Part shown: one piece after another, positions 55,577 to 64,000 of the stretch
Layout of the letters: every line of letters starts with the position of its first letter
How positions within the stretch are numbered: the stretch's first letter is position 1
DNA from: Liopterus haemorrhoidalis
Lineage: Eukaryota; Arthropoda; Insecta; Coleoptera; Dytiscidae
Assembly: GCA_963971575.1 (NCBI GenBank)
Contig: OZ020613.1
Coordinates: forward strand, 50,772,250-50,836,249
Length of the DNA: 64,000 nucleotides
Direction of reading: 5' to 3'
Position numbers and translations under genes: made by a program
Notes under the pieces: model-generated
The model's database searches: none
The model's input: only the letters and a program-made list of their open reading frames with translations
What the model was told of the DNA's origin: nothing

Positions 55577-57129
55577 TATATGGCTGCACTCAGTGCCAAG
55601 CCAGATCATCCCGCGTATGACCCTATTCCACAAAATAGGCATACAGAGACTTATGACAGAAAACCAAGAGCCAATAGACCTTTTGGTCTGAGGATTTTCG
55701 ACATTTTGAGTGACATTGATTTTAATATCCCCGGCAAGTTTCGTTTTGTGTGTTGTTCCACCATGGACGTTACCGCGTCCACTTGTGAACCTCACATTAA
55801 CTAGGTTTGATAAAGATACGTTGCCTATCGAATACCACCATGAGTTGCAAAGAACACTGGTCCCTAGGTTCGAGGATACTGTCATTTTTACTGACGGATC
55901 AAAATCCGGAACCAGGGTTGGGTGTGCATTCGTTGTCCTGAACCCACGACAACAGTTTCAGTACCGTTTGCACTCCATAACGAGTGTTTATGATACACTG
56001 CTGAGCTGTACGCTAGTTTCAAGGCCCTGTGTTTTGTTTCGTCAGAGCAAAGTCGGTCAAGTGTTATCTTGACGGACTCGCTGAGCGCTCTGAACAGTAT
56101 CCAAGATCCAGATCCAGTGCATCCTCTTGTACTAAAAATCCGGTTGCTACTCCACAATTCAGATTGTAGAGTAGAGCTGTTTTAGACCTATGATTGATGT
56201 GAGTTTCACATTCCCAGATGACGCAAAGAGTCATCTGAAACATCTGGTTCTAGCTAGGTGGCAGCATGAGTGGAGCAGCATACAGGACGTTAAGTTGAGA
56301 CAGATTAAGGGAGACGTTAAACCATGGGGTTCTTCCTGCAGGATTAACCGCAGGGAGGAAACCGCCATCACACGCTTTCGTATAGGTCACTGTTGGTGGA
56401 CCCATGGACACCTCCTTCGAGGTGAAGAGTCCCCTATCTGTGAGACGTGTAACACAGATTTGTCTGTGTTACACTTTTTAACTGAGTGTATACAGTTCGA
56501 GGATGTCAGGGAGAGGTTAGGCCTGTGCTATGACCTGTCAGTTGCTTTAGGTGACGACAGAGTACTCATGGACAGGCTGATACTCTTCCTGAGAGAATTG
56601 AACTTATTGTTTTATGTGTGAAGTCTTGCACCTTATTTTAACGTGTTCTATTTTTAAACTGTGATATTCGATGGTAATTGGCCCCTTTACAGCCTCTTAC
56701 CATCACCTTTAGTCTGTTCAAATTTTCGAACAGACCTTTTTATCTTATTTATTTGTGTTTGTCTGTGCAAGATTTCTTTTATTGAATATGCGTTATTTTA
56801 TTGGTTTTATCTATTTATTGATTGTTTAATTTATTGTTTTTAATATGTAGTGTAGTCATTAAAATGGGCTGCGTTAGGCGCAAATAGCTTTTGTTGCTGT
56901 GCGCCAAAAATGTTAACTAACCAACTAACTCTGGTCCGAAATCATTTAGAGATTTTTCAGTGCAAGTAAATACTCCCAGTAGATTGACAGTGTGTAATTT
57001 GATTACCAGTAATAAAGCTCTATGTAGCTTTACCGGACTACAAAATATTGATTTGCTCAATTTTATTTTAAGCACAGTTAATATGATATGCAGATATTAG
57101 AACGCATAACTAACATCTGTTAAGGAACG

Positions 57130-58642
57130 AGTAGTGTTAACTTTCGTAAAGTTAAAATATAATTTAACTTACGTAATACTGTCATATTTATTTGGGATTG
57201 ATACAAGACTTTGCCGAAAATATATTGTGGATATGATACCAATTCTTGCAAAGGCTTTGCAGTGTGCAATAAAATTTCCTGACAAAACAGAAATTTCAAG
57301 AAATATGACCCTTATGCTTTAAACTTTGTTAAGAACTATTATTCGCAAAAAAATTAGAAACTGATACTAAAGGAAAATCTATATTTGATGTATTGGAACA
57401 TTATTTTAAAGAAAAATAATACCGTGTCCGTTGTTACTTATGGTGCTCCAGCAATGGTTGGACGATACCGCGGGTTGATTTCATATTTGAAAAATGCGGT
57501 ACCAAATTTAATCGCCGTGCATTGTGTGATTCACAGACAATATTTGGTTGCAAAATCCCTTAGTGATCGCCTTCATTGCTCGCTACAGTATGTAATTACA
57601 GCAGTTAACAAGATCAGGAGCAATGCTCTCAATGATAGATTGTTTCGAAAGCTTTGTGATGAAAACGACGAAGGCTTCAATCGTTTACTATTGCACTCTG
57701 AAGTTCGCTGGCTATCAAAGGGTACCTGTCTAAAAAGATTTTATGAACTCTTTGACTCAGTTAGAACGTTTTTTGAAAACAAAGATGATTCGTTAAGAGA
57801 GAATTTGTTGAAATTTAAGAATGATATAGCTTATTTAACTGATTTATATAATAAATTTAATGACATAAATCTACAGCTGCAAGGAGATGATTTGAATTTA
57901 ATCAAAGCAAAGGCAACTATTTCTGCCTTGTATAAACAAAATTTGGGTCGAAGACAATTCTATCAGTTTCAAAATCTTTCCTCAGTCGAAACAGTTGATG
58001 ACGACATTCTGGCTTATTGCCAGCATTTGGAAGCACTTAAAGAAGATTTTACAAATAGATTTCAGGATGTCCTCAACATGATCATTCCAGACTGCGTTCG
58101 TGTCAAAACTTGCCTTGTATAAACAAAATTTGGGTCGAAGACAATTCTATCAGTTTCAAAATCTTTCCTCAGTCGAAACAGTTGATGACGACATTCTGGC
58201 TTATTGCCAGCATTTGGAAGCACTTAAAGAAGATTTTACAAATAGATTTCAGGATGTCCTCAACATGATCATTCCAGACTGGGTCGTAGACCCTTCCTCA
58301 AATCTACAAACAGCAGAATTATCACTGCAGGAGGAGTTGATAGAACTGTCAACAAATGAAGAGTTAAAATTTAAATTAAAAAATGGATATCAAGAATTTT
58401 GGCTTCAAAGGCAAATTCCAATATTATATCCGTCCGTATGGGCTACGGTCAAGAAGATTTTTATTGCATTCCCATCGTCATATTTAGCCGAAAGAGGATT
58501 TAACGTAGTCTTCAATCTACTAACAAACAAAAGAAACAGATTGTCCATAGTGGAACGCGGTTACCTAAGATTGCTGATGACAAAAATGGCACCAAATATC
58601 GAAAAATTAGGGTCATTACACCAGACTCAGCCCTCACACTAA
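57130..58642 (+). pseudogene. hAT transposase, with internal 171-bp duplication
   Basis: Visible blocks: VVTYGAPAMVGRYRGLISYL, HCVIHRQYLVAKSL, LLLHSEVRWLSKG, FYELFDSVRTFFENK, then FPSSYLAERGFNVVFNLL, RNRLSIVERGYLRL and MAPNIEKLGSLHQ at the end. In the family the second catalytic Asp stands in a TDGAP motif; here it is TYGAP, so the residue is lost. The Glu of YLAERGF is present. A 171-bp exact duplication (57924-58094 and 58111-58281) with a 16-bp spacer shifts the frame. The N-terminal BED finger is missing; upstream frames (57134-57380) are disrupted. Confidence 0.85.
57924..58281 (+). repeat. Exact 171-bp tandem duplication with 16-bp spacer
   Basis: 57924-58094 equals 58111-58281 base for base by eye; the spacer is CGTTCGTGTCAAAACT. 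The offset of 187 is not a multiple of three. Confidence 0.95.
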
Positions 58643-58955
58643 TAATATTATATTCATTTTTTTAGTAATATATATTTCTTAATCAAATTTTGAGCCAAAC
58701 ACCAATATTGATAATATCTTCTAATAAAATAATTTTTAAAATATTTCTTGTTTTTCACTCAAAACCCGGGCACTATCGAATCATTCTTTGAAAAAGTTGA
58801 CTACGACCTAATAAAGTTGGGAACTTATAGATTACAGTTACATTATTGATTTCAAGAAGGGGAGTTGGTAAGTTTATTTTTTTCTGAAAAGGGGGCGGTG
58901 AGTATTTTTCTTTTTGAAAAGCGGGCGGTAGACCAAAAAAGGTTGGGAACCTCTG

Positions 58956-59884
58956 CTTTAAAGGCTTTGAAGACACACAAGTTATAATAGACTGCACAGA
59001 AATCTGTATTCAAAAACCTAAATGTCTTTGTTGCAGAATTCGATTTTATTCTCAATATAAATCAAGTCAAACGGTAAAATTTATGACTGGATATTCCCCT
59101 GCGGGTCTCATTACATTCGTAAGTAAAGCATATGGAGGACGTGCGTCAAATTAATTTTTATTTAATGTTTAATTCAAAAATTAGATAAAAATGTAGCTAA
59201 AACTCAGGCTCCATTTGTGAGAAACAAAAGGCAGCTGAGCAAAGAAGATGCTATATTAAATACAAAAATAACCAGCTAAAATCCACATAGAACGCTGCAA
59301 TCAGACAATAAAAATATTTTAAATTCTAGGAGGCAAATTACAGTGGTCTCTAGTTAAATATATTGATGATATTTTTTTAATTCCTTGTGCTGTTACCAAT
59401 TATAAACACCTATATTATTAGAAGATAAATTTTATAAATAATAAACATTTATATCATATTGTGGTTTTTGTTTACATAACTCTATTTCCTATTACATATT
59501 TCATGTATCATATTTTTAAAATACTTTTCTTTTACAGTAAAAAGTATTATATTTTTAACAAACTGATCAAAACCGGTAACAGGAATTTTGATTCTGCATA
59601 TCTGATTTTTATTTCTTCCACATTATCAATTAAAGAAAAAATAGTTTTACCCGAAAATGTTTGCTTTTGTAGCTATCAGAATGAAATTACGGATTTTAAA
59701 AAAATTTGCCTTTTTTCAGACCTTTATTGTATGTAAAAATAAAACAAACATTTGTTATGAATTTCAAGTTTTATTTACAAGAAAACCATTCGAAACAAAC
59801 AACTAATGTAGCAGAATATATAAAAAAGTTTAGAAATGATTATTTTTCGTATTTCTTCTGTGATTGTATTGACTTTTTCATATT
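58956..59884. other. AT-rich stretch, no gene recognised
   Basis: An open frame at 59461-59736 is Phe/Tyr/Ile-rich, with no homology I recognise and composition like the surrounding DNA. I do not call it a gene. Confidence 0.4.
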
Positions 59885-62110
59885 AGCCACCAAATATAGT
59901 CCCCCATCATACTCTTATTGTATTGCCCCTGATAACGACGTTCAAAGTCCATCACATCTTGATGAAAACGTTCACTTTGTTCTTCCGAATAGGCTCCCAT
60001 GTTATCTCTAAATTGGTCCAAGTGAGCACGCCAGCCCGTAACATATGCACTTTAAGGGACATTCTGCAACCCATGAGTTTAAGGTTATCAAGCATAGTGA
60101 TGCGGGGGTAGTTCGGACGCCAATCTCCACTCTCATTCTGGGAGTGGGGGAGGGCTGTAGGGTGTATAAGGTGGCCGCTCCGTACCAAGAGGCAGATCGT
60201 CTTTGACTTTCGTCTGAGAACTTGTTCTTATTATTACCTGTGTACTCTCTTTCAGTTTTCTCTCTACGTTACGGTAAAGCACCAGGCCTTGACCCACAGT
60301 AAGCTCTGATTGCCAGCCTGTACAACGAGCTCCACATCTAACTCTCTACGAGCGGTAACGTTCCAGAGCCCTGACCCACAGTAAGCTCTGGTTACTAGCC
60401 CGCTCTACGAGTCCGTTGTACAGCCAGTACTCCTGCAAGGACCCTCTCGGTGTTCTTGTATGTTGGCCTGGCCCACCAGGAAAACCAGTTCTTTTCAGAA
60501 CTACGTAAGAATTTCATACTCACACACGGTTTCCCATCCTCATTGTCACCTATTTTCATTGTCCTCACTGTCACCCATCCTAGCTGTCACCTCTCCTTTC
60601 CGTCACCACTCTAATACCGAAGTGCGTTCACCGCGTCGCCAAGCGGTCACCCATCCAGGAGATCACCGCGCCGAGCGCCGTTCCACGCTGTTATCTCAAG
60701 CGGTCACCCATCCGGGAGGTCACCGCACCGAGCGTTGTTTAACGCTACTACCGAACGCAAGCGGTCACCCATCCAAGCGGTCAGCGCAGCTAGAGCTGCT
60801 TAACTCTAGCGATCCGTTGAGAGAGCCACTCGTCGCTCTTATCAATAGTTGCAATAAGCTGTTCGTAATTGTCTGCTCTGTTGTTTCCGAGAAAACCATG
60901 AACCACTGCTTTCAGGCAAAGCCAGGCTTTCCTTTTTTACCGGTTAAAAATACCGGTTTTTACATTGGCTTCAGATAACTTGCAGGCTAACTAACTGGCT
61001 TTAAGGAAAAAAAATCTTTAAATATTGAAAAGCTTCTGAAGAGATTTACGAAGAGCTTTAACGAATTGCTTCATAAGACCTAATTTTATATGCAATGGAG
61101 GCATTAATACGTGTTTAGGTTCCACAATTGGTTCCCATTTGACATTATGTTTTCCTATCTCGAACTCGGTTCGTTTAGGCTATAAGTGCTGTTTATAATG
61201 CGCTGTGTCTGCTCTACTGTCCCATAAGCAAAGGTACCAAGGATACTTAGTATAACCGCCTTGCATTCCCATCAGAAATCCAACCATCTATCACTATTAA
61301 ACTCTCAAGCACCATTTTCATACTTTCGTAATTTTCTTTGAGCATTACGGAATGAGCCAAAGGAAGAGATGGAAATTTATTTCCATTGTGAAGGACAGCT
61401 TTTAAACTTTTTGTAGAACTGTCTATGAAGAGATGCCAGTCAGAAGGAATGCATGAGATTCTAATTTCTTCAAACAAGCCTTTCACATCATTACAATAAC
61501 AAAGTCCGTTTTCTTTAGGGAAAAAGCAAGAAAATGCTTCATGACGCTTTCTTTGATCACTAATTGATACATTTGTCTCAAGCGAATTCTATTGTTTCAA
61601 CCGAGAAACTAGAATTTCTGCTTTACTTGACCAAAAGTAAAGATCTCTAACTAAGTCATTTAAATCTTTTGAGTTAATGAGCTGTGGTTCAAATATTACC
61701 GATTTGATCACAAAGTCCTCGTTGTCATAGTTGGCACTAGAAGTTTCTGATAGCTCTGGACGAGAAGGTACAGGAAAATTTTCACTATGTGGTACTGGAG
61801 CAGACGTTGAAGGAAGATCTGGATAAAAAATCTTTTTGGCATTTTTGCCAGCCCGACGCTTACTTGTTCAAAATGGAGAGAACCTACTGGTTCTCTCCAT
61901 TTTCTAGGCACTGCAAACCTCATAGATTTTTTTTTTTCTTTAAACGATGAATTGTGTCTACTTACCTTCTAAATTGTTTTTGCAGTTATTACACGAGAAA
62001 TGAGGTGCCCAATTTTTATCTTGACTTTTAAAGGGTAGTTTTAAATAAGCTACATAGGATGCACAAAGATTTAAATTTGTGGCCAAAGCAAATTTTTTTA
62101 CTCTTGTTTT
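59885..62110 (-). pseudogene. Decayed member of an unnamed multi-copy arthropod gene family
   Basis: Minus-strand blocks in order: KSQDKNWAPHFSCNNCKNN (near 62020), MRFAVPRKWREP (61923), SKDLNDLVRDLYFWSSKAE, SDWHLFIDSSTKSLKAVL, PSLPLAHSVMLKENYESMK, GYTKYPWYLCLWDSRADTAH, PPLHIKLGLMKQFVKAL (about 61080), then after an interruption NLKLMGCRMSLKVHMLRA (60075), SEEQSERFHQDVMDFERRY and GDYIWWLI. I recognise these as a family repeated in many arthropod genomes and usually deposited as uncharacterised proteins; it looks transposon-like, but I know no tested function. Several stops and frameshifts, for example a TAG after HYKQHL, make it a pseudogene. Sequence between about 60118 and 60985 does not belong to it. 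Confidence 0.65.
60118..60985. mobile_element. Insertion in the unnamed family gene, LTR-like
   Basis: About 870 bp of GC-richer sequence interrupts the gene. It contains repeated CGGTCACCCATCC units (60648, 60700, 60766) and GGTAACG/CCCTGACCCACAG repeats (60270-60380). TGTAGGGTG near 60156 and ..TTTTTACA near 60965 could be LTR edges, but the flanking bases do not form a convincing duplication. The GGTCACC repeats recall the GGTGACC array in the LTRs at 644 and 49845. Confidence 0.4.
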
Positions 62111-63100
62111 GAAAAATTACCCGCTAATATAACAGAATGAGTCTACCTCGTGTTTACAACTTCTTGACGCCATTTTTGGATCTGCCGTCACACAAAATGC
62201 GTGGTATCGTTGCATGCGCATGCGCATACCGACTGTGAATGTATCCGTAAGTGAAATGCCACTTGCCACCCGCTCGTCCCCACCCTTACTTAATAAAACA
62301 CGCTTCTCCTTATGTGGTCCTAAAAATAAATAAATATATATTGATAGTTGTACAAAAGGTACAAAAGCAAAGTTTTCAAACATAAACAAAGGTTTTAGTT
62401 ATTTTTCTATATAAAGAATCAGAAAATAGTCATTAAAATAAAGAATAAAAAATGTTTTTTGTTGACCGGTGTAATCAAACTGTAGTTCAATAAGTAACAT
62501 ATTTTCATTGTGTGAACAATATATCGCGAAATAGCAAAGATCCAGAATACATTTTTCGTTTTCAATTTCAGGAATTTTTACTATAACAATTTTTTAAATT
62601 TCATATTTTTTTTGGTAAGAACTTACACTTAACTATAAAATTTGTTAATTTTGTTATTAATAATTTCATTAATCGTTGGTATACCTTCATTAGTAGTTTC
62701 GTTATCTGTCGAGTGATGAGTAGAAGCACAAATAACGTATTCGATTGGGTGCTCTACTATGCACTCAGGTCACTCGACGAGTAAGTTTCATATTCGATTG
62801 GTCGCGCAGTTGCTCTAGAGTTGGTAAAATTTCGTATTTAACTACAACTATAATACTCTCCAGTTTTAATGGTCTTCAGACACATCAATTATTAAATTCA
62901 ATTATTAACAATATTTCTATTGTAGGTACATAAAGATATTAGAATGCACCGGTTAAATGTTAAAGATAGAGTCATTTTGGTATTTATTAAATTAAAATTA
63001 AATGTAAGTTTTAGGCAACGGCCATACCATGTTGAATACACCGGTTCTCGTCTTATGAGTAAGACGTGAATCACATCGCTCCTGCGAATTTTTTACAAAA
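62111..63100. other. Unassigned AT-rich DNA
   Basis: No gene recognised. A GCATGCGCATGCGCAT alternating purine-pyrimidine block lies near 62213. The jockey-like 5' UTR begins somewhere after 63100. Confidence 0.4.
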
Positions 63101-63323
63101 AGTGACAAAAAACTATAAAAAATTAATAAAAAACTATAGGAACTTCTTCCTCAGTGTTAGTGCAGTTAGTGTAAATGAAGTGGGTGAGAAATATAAATAT
63201 TTAGCAGTGTTAATAACATAATATTAATAAGTGACGTGGAACAAAGACATCTAACGCGCACGTAGCTCTGCGCACGCAGGGCTGCCACTCGATAATAATG
63301 AAATAATACAAACTAAAACAATA

Positions 63324-63488
63324 ATGCAAACACAAACAGTCAATAAAAGAACATATGAGAGTGATAAAAGTGATTATGATAGTGACACAAGTGCAAAAAC
63401 ATATAAAACAAACAATTCATTAGGAAACATAACGCTAGGCAGTCCATACAGCACCACATTTTCAAGCGACAACAAATCTGAACCTTGA
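63324..63488 (+). CDS. Short ORF upstream of the jockey-like ORF1
   Basis: 54 residues, MQTQTVNKRTYESDKSDYDS to ..SSDNKSEP, rich in Ser, Thr, Asp and Lys, ending 8 bases before the next ATG, which is in another frame. It may be the true N-terminus of ORF1 separated by a frameshift, or a small upstream ORF. I cannot tell from one copy. Confidence 0.4.
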   Translation: MQTQTVNKRTYESDKSDYDSDTSAKTYKTNNSLGNITLGSPYSTTFSSDNKSEP

Positions 63489-63495
63489 TCAAATC

Positions 63496-64000
63496 ATGGA
63501 CACAAACCAAGATACAGACACCAGCAAAAATTACACCATGGAAGCAAACCGCATCACGGACGCAAACCGCATCACCGACGCAAACCGCATCACGGACGCA
63601 AACCCAGCGTTCACAATTGTACCACCCAGGAAGAGAATCAAAAAAACAGATAACTCACAAACACAGACACAAACCATTCAAAAAACAACTGTAAGCAACC
63701 CATCTACCAGTACCAACACAATTAATTATAAAAACAAAAATATTTACGAAGAACTAGAACACGAACAGGTAGAAAAAACTGAATCCAAACCACCCCCGGT
63801 AGTTTTCACGGGAAGACCCCTACAAACAGACAAATTTCACGACACAATTAAAAAGCACGCAGGAGAGAAATTTCAAGTATCGTACACAGACAAGTATACA
63901 AATATATGGTTTGAAAATAACAGTAAAAGGAAGGCGTTTATGGAAAATTGTAACGAAGATAAAATAGGGTATTTTACATACACCTCCAAAGAAGATAAAA
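63496..64000 (+). CDS. jockey-like LINE ORF1, partial at window edge
   Basis: 168 residues before the window ends, still open. It starts MDTNQDTDTSKNYTMEANR. A hexapeptide ANRITD is repeated three times (18-bp units at 63544, 63562 and 63580). A PRKRIKKTD basic patch follows, then PPPVVFTGRPLQTDKFHD and NEDKIGYFTYTSKEDK. The last part matches the FTYTxKEDK region just before the PRE_C2HC and zinc-knuckle domains of jockey-type ORF1 proteins, which bind element RNA. The rest of the element should lie to the right. Confidence 0.75.
   Translation, partial: MDTNQDTDTSKNYTMEANRITDANRITDANRITDANPAFTIVPPRKRIKKTDNSQTQTQTIQKTTVSNPSTSTNTINYKNKNIYEELEHEQVEKTESKPPPVVFTGRPLQTDKFHDTIKKHAGEKFQVSYTDKYTNIWFENNSKRKAFMENCNEDKIGYFTYTSKEDK

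Larger units (their letters stand above)
50700..56621 (+). pseudogene. I-group LINE ORF2 (copy D), multiply broken
   Basis: It begins at HEDIPSLTVDEEVNHF, downstream of the endonuclease. Frameshifts occur near 51003 (extra bases in CAGTTGGCCACTGG), 51247 and 51380. It is open from 51474 to 52540 (KPISLTSCLCKL, FFDIEIAYDTAW, FVDDIGIFVAG). The pogo insertion sits in the codons after KILSLR. Beyond it come the region before RNase H and part of RNase H (55869-56160), with an internal deletion near 56160 that removes GNEAAD, and then the Cys/His C-terminus (CWWTHGHLLRGEES). It is not functional. It differs from B and C more than they differ from each other. Confidence 0.9.
50700..56931 (+). mobile_element. 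I-group LINE copy D, 5'-truncated, split by pogo
   Basis: Two parts, 50700-52540 and 55579-56931, separated by a pogo element. It starts inside ORF2 and ends with the 3' hairpin and TAACTAACCAACTAACT. No target duplication was found: the left flank is DD82E tail and the right flank (CTGGTCCGAAATC) does not continue it. The join may reflect recombination. Confidence 0.9.
56932..58955 (+). mobile_element. hAT element remnant (ZBED5/SCAND3-like), left end lost
   Basis: The right end reads GGTTGGGAACCTCTG (to 58955), followed by CTTTAAAG, a possible 8-bp target. The GGGCGG-containing subterminal block (58890-58930) is typical of this group. The left end and its target copy are absent; the boundary with LINE D at 56931 is the likely break. 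56932-57384 holds weak coding traces only. Confidence 0.75.

Noticed and set aside
50700..56931. Target-site duplication for LINE D
   Set aside because: Flanking bases on the two sides do not match, so insertion with a normal duplication cannot be claimed.
56932..57000. Left end of the hAT remnant
   Set aside because: No CAGAGGTTCCCAACC sequence or CTTTAAAG copy was found there.
59461..59736. 91-residue Phe/Ile/Tyr-rich open frame
   Set aside because: AT-rich composition explains it; no motif or neighbour supports a gene.
60640..60800. CRISPR-like repeats (CGGTCACCCATCC units)
   Set aside because: Only three imperfect units of uneven spacing in a eukaryotic transposon context; a minisatellite is the better reading.
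60156..60967. Solo LTR with TG..CA edges
   Set aside because: The would-be flanking duplications (AGGGC and TTGGC) match at only three of five bases, so the edges are unproven; kept only as an LTR-like insertion.

Overview
The window is a dense stack of transposable elements. I found no convincing host protein-coding gene and no tRNA or rRNA gene. Element types point to an arthropod, most likely an insect: an errantivirus with a tRNA-Ser-type primer site and an env gene, a CsRn1-type Gypsy element with a tRNA-Trp-type primer site, I-group LINEs with RNase H, R1-, jockey- and CR1-like LINEs, and DD82E (Sailor-like), pogo, piggyBac, hAT and Harbinger DNA transposons. The order of insect cannot be fixed from this sequence.

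Layout: 1-1390, an LTR and the gag start of a Gypsy-like element on the minus strand, carrying a 41-bp LINE tail. 1391-3050, a broken DD82E transposase. 3190-7916, a CR1-like LINE. 7985-10026, truncated I-group LINE copy A. 10384-11265, debris of a hAT element and an R1 LINE. 11264-21515, a CsRn1-type Gypsy element split by full-length I-group LINE copy B (12130-18261). 21516-23190 and 37392-38897, unassigned DNA that was contiguous before an errantivirus entered it. 23191-37387, that errantivirus (minus strand, identical LTRs, TACA duplication), itself split by intact LINE copy C (26796-32950). 38898-45023, a Buster-like hAT holding a decayed piggyBac and a fully intact piggyBac (41994-44520). 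45329-46432, a non-autonomous hAT with a perfect 8-bp duplication. 46740-48335, a truncated two-gene Harbinger. 48336-50698, a second copy of the first LTR element with the same DD82E tail. 50700-56931, LINE copy D split by a pogo element. 56932-58955, a hAT remnant. 59885-62110, a decayed member of an unnamed multi-copy arthropod family with an insertion. 63324-64000, the start of a jockey-like LINE running off the window.

Insertion order can be read directly from target duplications. LINE B is younger than the CsRn1 element, LINE C younger than the errantivirus, pogo younger than LINE D, and the piggyBacs younger than the hAT. Three elements look recent. The errantivirus has LTRs identical by eye. 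LINE C has both ORFs open and a 12-bp target duplication. The 2.5-kb piggyBac has a full transposase with its DDD residues, and its start codon appears to be assembled by splicing across a 118-bp intron. The layered, gene-free arrangement would fit pericentromeric heterochromatin or a transposon-trapping (piRNA-type) locus, but that is inference.
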